A stretch of DNA of 64,000 nucleotides from Bacteroidota bacterium (GCA_020056225.1 JAGVIE010000025.1:123725-187724), one strand, 5' to 3'; counted from the first letter of the stretch, positions 29,335-39,336 are shown. The notes: generated by a model not told the origin, from the sequence alone. Numbers and translations are program-made.

Positions 29335-32300
29335 TTATTCAATCTTAATATCTAAACCTAATCCCATTAATTCACGAACAAGTACGTTAAACGATTCAGG
29401 AACGTTCGGTTCCGGTAAATTGTCTCCTTTAACGATCGCCTCGTAAAGTTTCGCACGTCCGTATACGTCATCGCTCTTTACCGTCAATATCTCCTGAAGC
29501 GTATTCGCCGCACCGTATGCTTCAAGTGCCCATACTTCCATCTCTCCGAAACGCTGACCGCCGAATTGGGCTTTGCCGCCAAGCGGCTGTTGTGTAATAA
29601 GTGAGTATGGACCGATCGATCGGGCGTGAATCTTATCGTCAACCAAGTGCGAGAGCTTCATCATATAGATAAATCCAACGCTTACTTCCTGATCGAAAGG
29701 TTCACCGGTACGGCCATCGACCAACAACGCTTTAGAGTTTGTATTCAACCCTGCTTTTTCCAGTTCAACCTGGACGTCTTCCCATGTTGCACCATCAAAG
29801 ATTGGGGATGAATATTTTGTTCCAAGTTTCTTGCCAGCCCAGCCGAGTGCAGTTTCAAACAATTGGCCCAGGTTCATACGCGAAGGAACGCCGAGCGGAT
29901 TGAGCACCATATCTACCGGTGTGCCATCAGTCATAAACGGCATATCTTCCTGTGGAACGACCTTAGCAACCACGCCTTTGTTTCCGTGTCTGCCTGCCAT
30001 TTTATCGCCTACCGATAGTTTGCGCTTCTTGGCAACATAAACTTTCGCCAGTTGAACAATACCGGAGGGAAGTTCATCACCGAGCATTATTTTTGTCTTT
30101 TCATGCTTGTAATATTCAACGATGTCATTCTGTTTCTGAAAGAATCCTTCATAGATTTTGGTGACTAACAAATTTTTCTTCTTATCCTCTACCCACTCTG
30201 ATTTGTAATCGAGCTTTTCAAGCTTTTCCATATCTACAAATGATTCTTTTTTAATCTGGGTTCCGCCGCGGATAATAACATCCCCATTCATATCCCGGAT
30301 ACTCAGAGTTTTTTCGCCTTCAAGCAATAAGCCAAGTTTCTTAGTTAAGGATACGAAACAATCTTCTAATGCTTTCTTTTCTGCGCGATCGAGATGCTCA
30401 CCGAGACGTTTATCTTCTTTTTTCGATTCGGCGTCTTTTTTCTTCCGGCTGAATAATTTCGTAGCAATGACGATACCCTTCATACCGGGCGGAGCTTTTA
30501 ACGATGCATCCTTTACATCACCGGCTTTCTCGCCAAAAATTGCTTTGAGCAATTTTTCTTCCGGAGTAGATTCCGTTTCACCCTTGGGCGTGATTTTACC
30601 AATGAGAATATCTCCTTCAACAACTTCGGCTCCAACACGAATAACGCCGTTCTCATCTAAATCTTTCACAGCATCTTCACTTACGTTCGGTATTTCACGC
30701 GTCAATTCTTCCTCGCCGCGTTTCGTATCGCGAACCTGCAAGTCGAATTCTTCGATGTGAAGCGATGTGAAAATATCTTCAGAGACTAATCGTTCATTCA
30801 GAACTATTGCGTCTTCAAAATTGTACCCGCGCCACGGCATGAAGGCAACCAATATGTTTCTGCCAAGAGCCAGTTCACCGCCATCCGTTGCACAACCATC
30901 GGCAAGAATATCGCCTTTCTTGACCTTCTGCCCAGGTTTTACAACAGCTCGCTGATTAATTGAAGTATCTTGATTGGTTCTGAAGAATTTTATTAGTCGA
31001 TACTCAACTCGTTTTTTATCTTCAAAACTTGTAAGTGATTCAACGCTTGCCTCATCGACATCATAATTCACAATGATGGAATTTGAATCTACATACTCGA
31101 CGATTCCGTTACGCTCGGAAGTGATCATCGTTCGCGCGTCATAGGCGACCTTCCTTTCCAAACCGGTGCCAACCAAAGGCGCTTCGGGCCTAAGTAGCGG
31201 GACTGCCTGGCGTTGCATGTTCGATCCCATGAGCGCACGATTAGCGTCATCGTGTTCAAGGAATGGAATCAGCGCCGCCGCCGCACTTACAATTTGGTTC
31301 GGCGCGACATCCAGATACTGTACTTCTTCCGGCTTCGCAAGCGGATAATCGCTTTGCAATCTGGCTTTGATGCGTTCAGTATGAAATTTCCCGTCTTCAT
31401 CAACTTCGGTGTTGGTCTGTGCGATTGTATAGATATCTTCCTTTTCCGCCGTCATGTATTCGATATCGTTTGTCGCTTTTCCATTTTTCACTTTACGGTA
31501 CGGAGTCTCGATGAAACCGAATTCATTCACTCGTGAATGGAGGCAGAGCGATGAGATCAAACCGATATTCGGACCTTCCGGTGTTTCGATCGGACACAAA
31601 CGTCCGTAATGTGTATAATGAACGTCTCGGACTTCGAATCCTGCTCTCTCGCGTGTCAATCCGCCGGGACCAAGTGCAGACATACGCCGCTTGTGTGTTA
31701 TTTCGGCAAGCGGGTTCGTTTGATCCATGAATTGGGATAATTGATTTGTTCCAAAGAATGCATTGATTACACTGGTAATCGTTCGGGCATTAACCAAATC
31801 TTGTGGAGTAATTTTTTCCTGATCACGCATACTCAGACGTTCACGGATAGTGCGAGCCATACGGGCAAGACCGATATTAAACTGCTGTCCGATTTGCTCA
31901 CCTACTGTCCGGACACGGCGATTGCCAAGATGATCGATATCATCGACAGTTCTTCTTCCCTGCTGTAGATCGATGAGAAAGTTGATAATAGCAATTATGT
32001 CATCTTTTGTCAGTGTGGTCGTCGAATACGGTATCTTCAAATTGAGTTTGGCGTTCATACGATACCTGCCGACATTACCGAGATCATAACGCTTTTCGTT
32101 GAAAAAGAGTTTCTCGAAGAGATTTCGCGCAGTATCGAGATCGGGCGCCTCGCCGGAACGCAACTGTGTGTAAATTGCGTTCAGCGCTTCCTCATCAGTT
32201 CGCGAAGTATCTTTCAGAATAGTATTTGCGATGACCGAGCTTTCACCGATACCTTCATAACGCAAAAAACGAATTTTCTTTATCTCCGATTTTTTGACTT

Positions 32301-33120
32301 TCTTGATCATCTCCTCAGTAAAGATCGAATCTTTATTGATGAAAATCTCACCTGTCTTTTTATCTACAACATCACTACAAACTATCCGTCCCTGATAATC
32401 TTTTAAATTCACTTTATGAGGATCGACTTCTTCAACAAGGTTGAAGAGATGTAAAATTTCATCATCCGATGAATATCCTATTGCACGAAGCAATGTTGTA
32501 ACGGGGAATTTTTTCTTTCTATCGATGTATACATACATTACATTGCTGATGTCGGTAGTAAATTCCACCCACGAACCTCGGAACGGAATTATACGCGCCG
32601 AGTAAATCGACATGCCGTTCGGATGAACTGATTCATCGAAGAAAACACCAGGCGACCGGTGGAGCTGGCTCACAACGACACGTTCGGCACCGTTAATGAT
32701 GTAGGTACCCCGGTGCGTCATCATCGGAAGATTGCCAAGATATACTTCCTGCTCCATCGTATCAACATAGCTCTTGCCATCCTCAGCTTTTGTTGATAAC
32801 CGAAGTTTCGCTTTCAACGGAACGGCATATGTTAATCCACGTTCCTGACATTCGATTACAGAGTATTTCGGTTTTTCCACATAATACTCGATGAATTCGA
32901 GAAAATAATTTTCACGAGCATCGGTAATCGGAAAACTCAAAAGGAATATTTGCTGCAATCCTTTGACCAAACGCTTTTCCGGGGGCACTGTGGCTTGCAG
33001 AAAATTTTCCCATGATTCCAATTGAACGTTAAGAAGATCCGGATACTCGATGATCTGCGGAATCTTCGAGAACGAAATTCTTCCATTCGATTGATGATTC
33101 TGATTTTTCAAGGGTGTCAC
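29335..33120 (-). CDS. rpoB: RNA polymerase beta subunit
   Basis: Forms the active-site cleft with beta-prime. The rifampicin pocket region [26 protein letters not shown] has the drug-sensitive residues at the main resistance positions (Asp, His and Ser retained), so no rifampicin-resistance change is seen. The catalytic-side [11 protein letters not shown] and the C-terminal [20 protein letters not shown] are conserved. Frame starts at a GTG (33118-33120), but a GAGG Shine-Dalgarno element lies over that codon and is ideally spaced from the in-frame TTG at 33109-33111, which may be the true start. 1261 or 1258 residues. Confidence 0.99.
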   Translation of the reverse strand: MTPLKNQNHQSNGRISFSKIPQIIEYPDLLNVQLESWENFLQATVPPEKRLVKGLQQIFLLSFPITDARENYFLEFIEYYVEKPKYSVIECQERGLTYAVPLKAKLRLSTKAEDGKSYVDTMEQEVYLGNLPMMTHRGTYIINGAERVVVSQLHRSPGVFFDESVHPNGMSIYSARIIPFRGSWVEFTTDISNVMYVYIDRKKKFPVTTLLRAIGYSSDDEILHLFNLVEEVDPHKVNLKDYQGRIVCSDVVDKKTGEIFINKDSIFTEEMIKKVKKSEIKKIRFLRYEGIGESSVIANTILKDTSRTDEEALNAIYTQLRSGEAPDLDTARNLFEKLFFNEKRYDLGNVGRYRMNAKLNLKIPYSTTTLTKDDIIAIINFLIDLQQGRRTVDDIDHLGNRRVRTVGEQIGQQFNIGLARMARTIRERLSMRDQEKITPQDLVNARTITSVINAFFGTNQLSQFMDQTNPLAEITHKRRMSALGPGGLTRERAGFEVRDVHYTHYGRLCPIETPEGPNIGLISSLCLHSRVNEFGFIETPYRKVKNGKATNDIEYMTAEKEDIYTIAQTNTEVDEDGKFHTERIKARLQSDYPLAKPEEVQYLDVAPNQIVSAAAALIPFLEHDDANRALMGSNMQRQAVPLLRPEAPLVGTGLERKVAYDARTMITSERNGIVEYVDSNSIIVNYDVDEASVESLTSFEDKKRVEYRLIKFFRTNQDTSINQRAVVKPGQKVKKGDILADGCATDGGELALGRNILVAFMPWRGYNFEDAIVLNERLVSEDIFTSLHIEEFDLQVRDTKRGEEELTREIPNVSEDAVKDLDENGVIRVGAEVVEGDILIGKITPKGETESTPEEKLLKAIFGEKAGDVKDASLKAPPGMKGIVIATKLFSRKKKDAESKKEDKRLGEHLDRAEKKALEDCFVSLTKKLGLLLEGEKTLSIRDMNGDVIIRGGTQIKKESFVDMEKLEKLDYKSEWVEDKKKNLLVTKIYEGFFQKQNDIVEYYKHEKTKIMLGDELPSGIVQLAKVYVAKKRKLSVGDKMAGRHGNKGVVAKVVPQEDMPFMTDGTPVDMVLNPLGVPSRMNLGQLFETALGWAGKKLGTKYSSPIFDGATWEDVQVELEKAGLNTNSKALLVDGRTGEPFDQEVSVGFIYMMKLSHLVDDKIHARSIGPYSLITQQPLGGKAQFGGQRFGEMEVWALEAYGAANTLQEILTVKSDDVYGRAKLYEAIVKGDNLPEPNVPESFNVLVRELMGLGLDIKIE

Positions 33121-33173
33121 CTCAAGTGAAACAAATGTTTTTATTAGTTAATCGACAACCAAAAACAGTTTTC

Positions 33174-33220
33174 AAAAAAATAGCACACCGATAACCAATA
33201 TTTCTAATGGTTACCGGTGT
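33174..33220 (-). terminator. Attenuator-like terminator between rplL and rpoB
   Basis: Arms 33185-33197 and 33208-33220 pair over 13 bases, with one A-C mismatch on the plus strand that becomes a G-U wobble in the minus-strand RNA. The loop is ten bases. Reading on the minus strand, the hairpin is followed at once by seven T (complement of 33174-33180). The structure lies between rplL and rpoB, where partial termination is known to lower rpoBC expression in enterobacteria, and it sits 54 bases before the rpoB start. Confidence 0.8.
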
Positions 33221-33275
33221 AAACTACCGTCTTAGTCGTATATGAGTACAGAATATTGACTTGTATATTCTCAGT

Positions 33276-33653
33276 TTACTTCATCTCAACTGTTGCGCCG
33301 GCTTCTTCGAGTTCTTTCTTGAGCTTGTCGGCTTCGTCTTTACTCACATTTTCTTTTACATTCTTCGGTGCGCCATCGACAAGGTCTTTTGCTTCTTTAA
33401 GACCAAGACCGGTTGCGGCACGAACAACTTTAATAACGTTGATCTTCTGAGCGCCCGCGGCTTTCAATACTACGGTGAATTCAGTTTGTGCTTCCACAAC
33501 CGCCGGTGCCGCTCCTCCTGCCGGCATTGCACCCATCATCATGGGAACTGCCGCAGTGACGCCAAATTTTTCTTCGAGGGCTTTTTTCAATTCGGATGCC
33601 TCGAGAAGGGTAAGTTTTTCAATTTTTTCTACTATTTCTTGAACTACTGACAT
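33276..33653 (-). CDS. rplL: 50S ribosomal protein L7/L12
   Basis: L7/L12 dimers form the stalk that recruits translation factors. An N-terminal dimerisation region ([19 protein letters not shown]), a flexible Ala/Gly/Met/Pro hinge and the C-terminal factor-binding domain with [20 protein letters not shown] are clear. 125 residues, normal. It follows rplJ by 30 bases and is followed by the attenuator before rpoB. Confidence 0.98.
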   Translation of the reverse strand: MSVVQEIVEKIEKLTLLEASELKKALEEKFGVTAAVPMMMGAMPAGGAAPAVVEAQTEFTVVLKAAGAQKINVIKVVRAATGLGLKEAKDLVDGAPKNVKENVSKDEADKLKKELEEAGATVEMK

Positions 33654-33683
33654 GTGTAATCTCCTTTTTCAAATGATATAATA

Positions 33684-34205
33684 TTATGCTGCTTTTTTCT
33701 TTTCTATTGCATCGATGACACTGACAAGATCACGCGCAACCGCATTGATCGCGCCGACAACACCGGAGATCGGAGCTTGTATGCTTCCGATTATACCTGC
33801 GATTAATTCGGATCGTGAAGGTAATTTTGCGATATCGTTAAGATGAGTTCCGTCGAATACTTGATTTTCGAGAACACATACTTTAACCTTCAATTTCTCA
33901 TGCTTGTCGCGAAACTTCTTCATGATCTTTGCAGGTGCAACCGGATCATCGTAGCTGAAAGCTATTGCGGTATGACCGACAAGTTTCTCAATCACCTTAT
34001 CGTACCCCGTAACACTTTCTAGCGCTTTTCGTACGAGGGTATTTTTCACAACACGATAATCGACGTTCACTTTTCGGAATTCACGGCGAAGATCAGTTAC
34101 CTGTTCTACCGTAATTCCGGTGAAGTCGGCGAAATACATTCCCTTCGCGCGCTCGATCTTTTCCTTCACCTCTGCAATGATCTGTTCTTTTTCAGAACGT
34201 TTCAT
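33684..34205 (-). CDS. rplJ: 50S ribosomal protein L10
   Basis: L10 anchors the L7/L12 dimers at the stalk base and in many bacteria represses its own mRNA. N-terminal EKIERAKGMYFADFTGITVEQV and the RREFRKVNVDYRVVKNTLVRKAL stretch are typical (spread over about residues 15-60). The C-terminal helix that binds L12 dimers follows. 173 residues, normal. A hairpin in the 91-base gap upstream is a candidate L10 leader. Confidence 0.97.
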   Translation of the reverse strand: MKRSEKEQIIAEVKEKIERAKGMYFADFTGITVEQVTDLRREFRKVNVDYRVVKNTLVRKALESVTGYDKVIEKLVGHTAIAFSYDDPVAPAKIMKKFRDKHEKLKVKVCVLENQVFDGTHLNDIAKLPSRSELIAGIIGSIQAPISGVVGAINAVARDLVSVIDAIEKKKAA

Positions 34206-34228
34206 GATTTCCTCGTTATTTAATATTC

Positions 34229-34266
34229 ATCATCTGAGAAGCCCCCACAATAACGGGGCAGATGAT
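34229..34266 (-). promoter_or_regulatory. Hairpin in the rplA-rplJ gap, candidate L10 leader
   Basis: Outer arms 34229-34236 and 34259-34266 pair perfectly over eight bases. An inner stem of four C-G pairs follows (34242-34246 with 34255-34258), separated from the outer stem by an asymmetric five-base bulge on one side. It lies 24 bases before the rplJ start and no T-run follows, so it is not a simple terminator. L10-L12 autoregulatory leaders occur at this position, but I could not confirm the conserved kink-turn. Confidence 0.5.
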
Positions 34267-34296
34267 ATTTATTTATTTAGTGCGTAATTTCTAAAT

Positions 34297-34992
34297 TTAA
34301 TGAGCAGCAATAACATTTTTATCGACGTGGACGCCGGGTCCCATCGTGCTCGATATTGCAATACTCTTGATATATTGTCCTTTTGCTGTAGCTGGTTTTA
34401 GGCGGACAACAGTACTTAAAAATGCATTGACATTTTCGATTAATTTTTGATTCTCAAAATTGGCTTTACCTATTGTAGCGTGGAGAATTCCAGCTTTATC
34501 TACACGGAATTCAATTTTACCTGCTTTAACTTCCTTTACGGCTTTTGCGATATCCAGCGTAACTGTTCCGCTTTTAGGATTGGGCATAAGTCCGCGTGGA
34601 CCAAGAACTTTACCAAGTTTTCCCAAATCACCCATTACATCCGGTGTTGCAATTATAACATCCACATCAGCCCAGCCTTGCTGGATTTTTAGAAGGTAAT
34701 CCTGAAATCCAAAGTAATCGGCTCCAGCAACCCTTGCTTCTTCATCTTTTGGTGGTTTTGCAATTACAAGGACCTTAACCTCTTTGCCAATCCCGTGAGG
34801 AAGCGCTACCGTACCTCGTATCGCCTGATCGGCTTTCTTTGGGTCAACACCTAAGCGGACTGCAATATCAACCGCTTCGGCAAACTTCGCTGATGCCATC
34901 TCTTTAACCACGGAAACTGCATCCTCGATGGAATACATTTTCTTGGAATCAACTTTTTTAACAACTGCTTTATATCGTTTACTGCGTTTCAT
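34297..34992 (-). CDS. rplA: 50S ribosomal protein L1
   Basis: L1 forms the mobile L1 stalk near the E site and can repress the rplKA operon. Starts [19 protein letters not shown], contains [30 protein letters not shown] and the [17 protein letters not shown] segment. 231 residues, normal. Lies 77 bases after rplK; a short perfect stem of six bases at 35045-35064 lies in that gap. Confidence 0.98.
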   Translation of the reverse strand: MKRSKRYKAVVKKVDSKKMYSIEDAVSVVKEMASAKFAEAVDIAVRLGVDPKKADQAIRGTVALPHGIGKEVKVLVIAKPPKDEEARVAGADYFGFQDYLLKIQQGWADVDVIIATPDVMGDLGKLGKVLGPRGLMPNPKSGTVTLDIAKAVKEVKAGKIEFRVDKAGILHATIGKANFENQKLIENVNAFLSTVVRLKPATAKGQYIKSIAISSTMGPGVHVDKNVIAAH

Positions 34993-35069
34993 TTTTTGTT
35001 CCTTATTTTGTGGTACAAGCGTTCCGATTTGCTTTACAGTCTGAAACCGGAACTTCCACCGGTTAATAT

Positions 35070-35492
35070 TTAATCTTCTACAGTTATACCCATACTACGA
35101 GCTGTTCCAGCCACCATAGCCATCGCAGCTTCAACGTCGTTTGCATTCAGGTCCGGCATTTTTGCTTCAGCAATTTCGCGGACTTGTTGTTTAGTAACTT
35201 TACCAACTTTTGTCCGATTCGGTTCACCCGAACCTTTTTCAACTTTAGCAGCCTTCGCAAGTAAAACCGAGGCAGGCGGAGTTTTTGTAATAAACGTAAA
35301 AGACTTATCTGAAAACACCGTAATAACAACGGGAATAATCAAACCCTGTTTATCCTGAGTTCTCGAGTTGAATTGCTTACAGAACTCCATGATATTGACG
35401 CCCTTTTGACCGAGAGCAGGTCCTATAGGTGGTGCAGGAGTTGCCTGTCCGGCGGGTATCTGTAATTTTATGAACCCTACAATTTTTTTCAT
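35070..35492 (-). CDS. rplK: 50S ribosomal protein L11
   Basis: L11 is at the factor-binding centre and is needed for RelA activation and for the action of thiopeptide antibiotics. [20 protein letters not shown] at the N-terminus with the proline pair and [16 protein letters not shown] are diagnostic. The C-terminal rRNA-binding domain follows. 140 residues, normal. Between nusG (26 bases) and rplA. Confidence 0.98.
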   Translation of the reverse strand: MKKIVGFIKLQIPAGQATPAPPIGPALGQKGVNIMEFCKQFNSRTQDKQGLIIPVVITVFSDKSFTFITKTPPASVLLAKAAKVEKGSGEPNRTKVGKVTKQQVREIAEAKMPDLNANDVEAAMAMVAGTARSMGITVED

Positions 35493-35518
35493 AATACTAT
35501 ATCCAAATTATATGATAA

Positions 35519-36073
35519 TTATTTTTCGATTTCTACTTGATTGAAATCCAGTTCAACGGGCGTTTTCCGTCCGAAAATACTGACCATCACTTTTAATTTC
35601 ATTTTTTCTTCATTGACATCTTGAACGATGCCGGTGAAGTTATTAAACGGACCATCGATAACCTTGACCGGTTCACCTAAATGGAATGGAACTGCCAGTA
35701 CCTCAACATCTTTTCGTTCTTCCATCCTGCCGATGAGTCTTTTCACTTCATCGGTATGAAGCGCGGCAGGTTCGCCACGCGGACCGACAAAACTTATAAC
35801 CGAAGGTGAAGTCAGAATAAGGTGTTTGGTTGTTTTGTCCAGAATAGCCTCAACCAAAATATAACCTGGGAAGAAAGTTTTAGTTTTACTTTTTTTCTTT
35901 CCTTCCTTAATCTCGAAAATTTTTTCCGATGGAACCAAAACCTGAGATACCATCTCATCGAGATTCAAAAGCTTGATTTCATTTTCCAGATGAGCTTTAA
36001 CCTTGTTTTCATGTCCGGAATATGTACGTACTGCGTACCACCGTTTCTGAGTTGTCAGTTCTTTCACTTTCAT
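35519..36073 (-). CDS. nusG: Transcription termination/antitermination factor NusG
   Basis: NusG binds RNA polymerase and Rho and couples transcription to translation. N-terminal KRWYAVRTYSGHENKV, the FFPGYILVEA segment and the C-terminal KOW domain with EPVKVIDGPFNNFTGIVQDV are present. 184 residues without a large insertion. Four bases after secE, its standard neighbour. Confidence 0.98.
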   Translation of the reverse strand: MKVKELTTQKRWYAVRTYSGHENKVKAHLENEIKLLNLDEMVSQVLVPSEKIFEIKEGKKKSKTKTFFPGYILVEAILDKTTKHLILTSPSVISFVGPRGEPAALHTDEVKRLIGRMEERKDVEVLAVPFHLGEPVKVIDGPFNNFTGIVQDVNEEKMKLKVMVSIFGRKTPVELDFNQVEIEK

Positions 36074-36077
36074 GCCC

Positions 36078-36260
36078 TTAGAGAATTACCTTCATAAGGT
36101 TGCTGACTACCCAGTCAACACCGAAAACAAAGCTTGCAATCACACCGCAAACTACCAAAACGATGACAGTCGATTCTTGAAGTTCAGCGCGACTGGGCCA
36201 AGTAACTTTTTTCATTTCTTTCACTGTATCAGTGAGAAATGCGATTATTTTTTCTTTCAT
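36078..36260 (-). CDS. secE: Preprotein translocase subunit SecE
   Basis: Essential partner of SecY. The short 60-residue form has one C-terminal membrane segment (about residues 30-52, STVIVLVVCGVIASFVFGVD) preceded by an amphipathic cytoplasmic stretch with VKEMKKVTWPSRAELQ, which is diagnostic. Between tRNA-Trp and nusG. Confidence 0.95.
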   Translation of the reverse strand: MKEKIIAFLTDTVKEMKKVTWPSRAELQESTVIVLVVCGVIASFVFGVDWVVSNLMKVIL

Positions 36261-36299
36261 ATTATTCCCTTTAAGATCTAAATGGTCTACTCAATCAGC

Positions 36300-36372
36300 A
36301 CGTCAGGAGGGAGTCGAACCCCCAACCTGCGGTTTTGGAGACCGCTGCTCTAGCCAATTGAGCTACTGACGT
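36300..36372 (-). tRNA. tRNA-Trp (anticodon CCA)
   Basis: A 73-base cloverleaf with acceptor ACGTCAG/CTGACGT, anticodon loop CTCCAAA (anticodon CCA) and T arm GGGGG/CCCTC around TTCGACT. Lies between rpmG and secE on the same strand, the common tRNA-Trp position upstream of secE in many bacteria. Confidence 0.96.
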
Positions 36373-36381
36373 ATGAGCTAC

Positions 36382-36531
36382 TCACTTTGTCTCTTTATGC
36401 TGCGTATGTTTATTACACCACGGGCAGAATTTTTTATATTCGACTCTGCCAGATTGTTTTTTCTTATTTTTCGTCGTTGTGTAATTACGACGTTTACACT
36501 CAGTACATTCTAATGTTATTATATCACGCAT
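36382..36531 (-). CDS. rpmG: 50S ribosomal protein L33
   Basis: A 49-residue L33, starting [20 protein letters not shown]. Two CxxC pairs (Cys9/Cys12 and Cys36/Cys39) show the zinc-binding form. L33 lies near the E site of the large subunit. It is located between tRNA-Thr(GGU) and tRNA-Trp, where tuf stands in Escherichia coli and many other bacteria, though rpmG next to secE is also a common order. It was too short for long-frame gene calling. Confidence 0.95.
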   Translation of the reverse strand: MRDIITLECTECKRRNYTTTKNKKKQSGRVEYKKFCPWCNKHTQHKETK

Positions 36532-36565
36532 TCTGTACACTCCTAAAATATTTGTTATTTACCGA

Positions 36566-36637
36566 GCTTGCGATCGGGATTGAACCGATGACCTCATCCT
36601 TACCAAGGATGTGCTCTACCAACTGAGCTACGCAAGC
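36566..36637 (-). tRNA. tRNA-Thr (anticodon GGU)
   Basis: A 72-base cloverleaf: acceptor GCTTGCG/CGCAAGC, anticodon loop TTGGTAA (anticodon GGT) between CATCC/GGATG, T arm ATCGG/CCGAT around TTCAATC. Fourth tRNA of the cluster in transcription order, 34 bases before rpmG. Confidence 0.96.
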
Positions 36638-36657
36638 AGTGCACAATGTTGATTAGA

Positions 36658-36729
36658 GCGGGAGACGGGACTCGGACCCGCGACCAACAGCTTGGAAGGC
36701 TGTGACTCTACCAACTGAGTTACTCCCGC
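36658..36729 (-). tRNA. tRNA-Gly (anticodon UCC)
   Basis: A 72-base cloverleaf with acceptor GCGGGAG/CTCCCGC, anticodon stem ACAGC/GCTGT around loop CTTCCAA (anticodon TCC), and T arm GCGGG/CCCGT around TCCGAGT. Third tRNA of the cluster in transcription order. Confidence 0.96.
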
Positions 36730-36762
36730 AAAGACTTATTATCATTCTATCTTCAACTCCGT

Positions 36763-36844
36763 GGGCAGGGGAGGATTTGAACCTCCGAAGGCCGGAGCCG
36801 ACAGATTTACAGTCTGTTGCAGTTGACCACTTTGCTACCTGCCC
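36763..36844 (-). tRNA. tRNA-Tyr (anticodon GUA)
   Basis: An 82-base class II tRNA with long variable arm: acceptor GGGCAGG/CCTGCCC, anticodon stem ACAGA/TCTGT around CTGTAAA (anticodon GTA), T arm GGAGG/CCTCC around TTCAAAT. Second tRNA of the cluster in transcription order. Confidence 0.96.
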
Positions 36845-36914
36845 GATATGAATTTGCGTTATCAATTCATCTCGTAAAACAAATTACTACCAAAAATAAT
36901 TATACCTCATCTGA

Positions 36915-36986
36915 GCTGGCGGTCGGATTTGAACCAACGACCTGCTGATTACAAATCAGCTGCTCTACCAGCTGAGCTACGCCAGC
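36915..36986 (-). tRNA. tRNA-Thr (anticodon UGU)
   Basis: A 72-base cloverleaf with acceptor GCTGGCG/CGCCAGC, anticodon stem GCTGA/TCAGC around TTTGTAA (anticodon TGT), T arm GTTGG/CCGAC around TTCAAAT. First tRNA of the cluster. A perfect TTGACA element lies about 130 bases upstream (37114-37119), but no convincing -10 box is at the right distance. Confidence 0.96.
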
Positions 36987-37131
36987 GATCTTTACATCAA
37001 TTAGTATTATCAGTATTTATTTACCAAACCTATCGATAAAGGAGCATTTAATCAGAAGTGTTATTCGACTACCATAAATATTAAGATAGGGTTCATCGAA
37101 TTAATCTAAAATATGTCAACCCAATAAAAAT

Positions 37132-37166
37132 AAAAACCCTTAATAGCCTATTCATTGAGGGTTTTT
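37132..37166 (-). terminator. Terminator after the DUF2723 gene
   Basis: Arms 37132-37140 and 37158-37166 pair perfectly over nine bases. On the minus strand the RNA hairpin ends in AGGGTTTTT and continues into T-rich sequence, typical of an intrinsic terminator. It would end the DUF2723 transcript before the tRNA cluster. The rest of the 311-base gap (36987-37297) is AT-rich and probably holds the tRNA operon promoter. Confidence 0.7.
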
Positions 37167-37297
37167 ACTAAAATATCGATAATTGTTGTGCGATTGTAAA
37201 CTTGTAAATTTATCAAGCTTATAAATATAATGTTTTTTTGTTAAAAGTCAAACAATTTTTGTGCCATTGAAGTAATTTTTTCAACTTGATATTCATT

Positions 37298-39169
37298 TCA
37301 TTTTTCCAACTGTGTCTTCATTGACAGCGCCGATTGTAAATGTGGTTGGATTTGAATCGCGTGATCCAAATAGTATAATGCCATCTCTTTTTCTCCTATC
37401 ATATTCAAATATATTGCATTGTTCAGATATGCCTGTGCATAAAGAGACCTTATGCCATTTGTATATATATTGTGACTTGAAGGATCTCGAAAATTGAATA
37501 TCTGTCTTGAGGTCTTATGCGCGCTAGTGTCCATATATAAACGAAATGTAAGACCCGATGGTACTCTTGTATACCCCAAGGTATACCGGTCTTCAATTTC
37601 TTGTGTGATATAGATCGGATGAGTTGAATAATTGTTATCGACGATACTCCTGATCAATTGTGCATAGCGATATTCTATCACGTTCGAATTGAAGGGTTGA
37701 TCATGTTCAAATGGATAAAGTTCATGCAGAAAATTGGCGATCTCTTTTTTTGAATTCTTAAATATATCTGGATGACTATCGCCTAGTTGATTATAGTACC
37801 ATGACCTTCGCAATAGTTCCTTGTCGATAACCACAACATCCGGTCTCCGGTTTTCAATTAGCTGGAGATAATAAGCCGCTGATACAAAATAATCCCATTG
37901 ATATGATATGATAATTCCATCTTTGTCTACTGATCGCAACATATCCATCGAGTAATCTTCAACCAAATAATTATCACTTTGATCGACCCGATTATAGTTA
38001 ATAAACATAATTATAAGACCGGAAAGCAATAATAGAACTGCCGCAATCCGCTTCCACTCCAGTTTTTTGACTCCCGCGATGATAGCGTAACTTCCAATAC
38101 CAGCCCATATTGCTATTGTTATATAGGCAAGAAGAAAATATGAATCAATATCGTGGATATCATAGTTGATCGAGTAGAGAACACAGCCTATAAATAGTAA
38201 TGCAGTAAATATAAGTACTGTTCTCCGATTTTTTATCAGATAACCTATTCCAAGCAAAGCTATAACTAATGGATAGTACACAAATTCACCCCCAATTGTG
38301 TTTAAAAAGTAATCGAACTGTTTTACTGCGTTTTCCGCTGATGAGAATATCCATACTCTATACACTTTGCCGCTAAAGTGCCAGAGAAATTTCTCGACAT
38401 CTATTGGATTCCCCCAATTCATTAACGGATGCTGTGCGGCTCTGAGTGGTAAATAAAGATAAACTGACAATCCGAGAATAAAAAGAAAGACCATCCATAA
38501 TATTTTCTTCCAGGCACTCTTTCGAAAACCGTGGGCGTAAAAAAACAAATACAGAAACGCCGGCGCTAATAAGATGGTTGTAAGATGGTTCGTAAAAGAC
38601 AAACCAAGTACGAATGCAATCATGTGCCATAAAGATGTAGCGACTTTTACTTTATTGATATTCTTAGACAAGACTTCAACTTGAACACCTTTTGTCAATA
38701 AAAGAAGCAAAATAGACACAAAACAAACATGTAATGAATAAACCTCGATTGATAATGCCTGCGACCAATATGTTTTGGAAAAAGCGAGCGTTAATGTTCC
38801 AAATGCTGCTCCGATAAAAACCTGCCATGTATTTTTTGTTTCGATTCGATCTTTAGTTGCCAGAAACTCACCTATGAGAAAGACCGATAATCTAAAAAAA
38901 AAGAACAACCCCAATGAACAAAAAAAAGCAGACATTAAATTCAATTGAATAATCGTTCGTAATCCGAGGGGTAAATGAGCAAATATCCACCCAAATAAGG
39001 TGAAAAGCGGATAACCTGTAGGATGTGCAATACCCAATGTTGCGGCAACTGTTGCCAGCTCACCGCTATCAATAAAGTTGACAGTCGGACATAATGTCAA
39101 ACAATAAATTACAAACGCACATACTGCGATCATACCTCCGATGAGATACTCAAGCTTGTTTTTTGTCAT
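37298..39169 (-). CDS. DUF2723 membrane protein (putative protein O-mannosyltransferase-like)
   Basis: A large polytopic membrane protein with about a dozen hydrophobic segments in the first 420 residues and a soluble C-terminal part ending in a TPR-like helix pair (ALYYLDHAIQIQPH). The diagnostic motif DSGELATVAATLGIAHPTGYPLF near residue 40 identifies DUF2723, a family of GT-C-like proteins; human TMEM260 in the same superfamily is an O-mannosyltransferase. The acidic residues in that loop are probably catalytic. Frequent in Bacteroidetes-related genomes and perhaps involved in surface glycosylation. Two start ATGs (39181 and 39169) lack a clear ribosome binding site; I chose the second. 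Confidence 0.85.
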   Translation of the reverse strand: MTKNKLEYLIGGMIAVCAFVIYCLTLCPTVNFIDSGELATVAATLGIAHPTGYPLFTLFGWIFAHLPLGLRTIIQLNLMSAFFCSLGLFFFFRLSVFLIGEFLATKDRIETKNTWQVFIGAAFGTLTLAFSKTYWSQALSIEVYSLHVCFVSILLLLLTKGVQVEVLSKNINKVKVATSLWHMIAFVLGLSFTNHLTTILLAPAFLYLFFYAHGFRKSAWKKILWMVFLFILGLSVYLYLPLRAAQHPLMNWGNPIDVEKFLWHFSGKVYRVWIFSSAENAVKQFDYFLNTIGGEFVYYPLVIALLGIGYLIKNRRTVLIFTALLFIGCVLYSINYDIHDIDSYFLLAYITIAIWAGIGSYAIIAGVKKLEWKRIAAVLLLLSGLIIMFINYNRVDQSDNYLVEDYSMDMLRSVDKDGIIISYQWDYFVSAAYYLQLIENRRPDVVVIDKELLRRSWYYNQLGDSHPDIFKNSKKEIANFLHELYPFEHDQPFNSNVIEYRYAQLIRSIVDNNYSTHPIYITQEIEDRYTLGYTRVPSGLTFRLYMDTSAHKTSRQIFNFRDPSSHNIYTNGIRSLYAQAYLNNAIYLNMIGEKEMALYYLDHAIQIQPHLQSALSMKTQLEK

Positions 39170-39336
39170 GATAATATTCATAAATCAACCATATAATACT
39201 TCTGAAGCTGTCTACGTCGAAAGAAGTTAGTAAAAATCCGGAGGAAAATCCAATCAGTCATTTGATTTTTGATTTTACCACAGGTATATTGATCCTGTTC
39301 AATTTACTATTCATCTATTATTCTGAAAGATGTCTG

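Noticed and set aside
29335..33120. Rifampicin-resistance changes in rpoB
   Set aside because: The pocket residues at the main resistance positions are those of sensitive enzymes.
36387..36626. A plus-strand ORF over the tRNA/rpmG region
   Set aside because: It is the reverse complement of rpmG and tRNA-Thr(GGU) and carries no independent signature.
36987..37131. A clear promoter for the tRNA cluster
   Set aside because: There is a perfect TTGACA at 37114-37119 on the minus strand but no acceptable -10 box at 16-18 bases, so I list no promoter.
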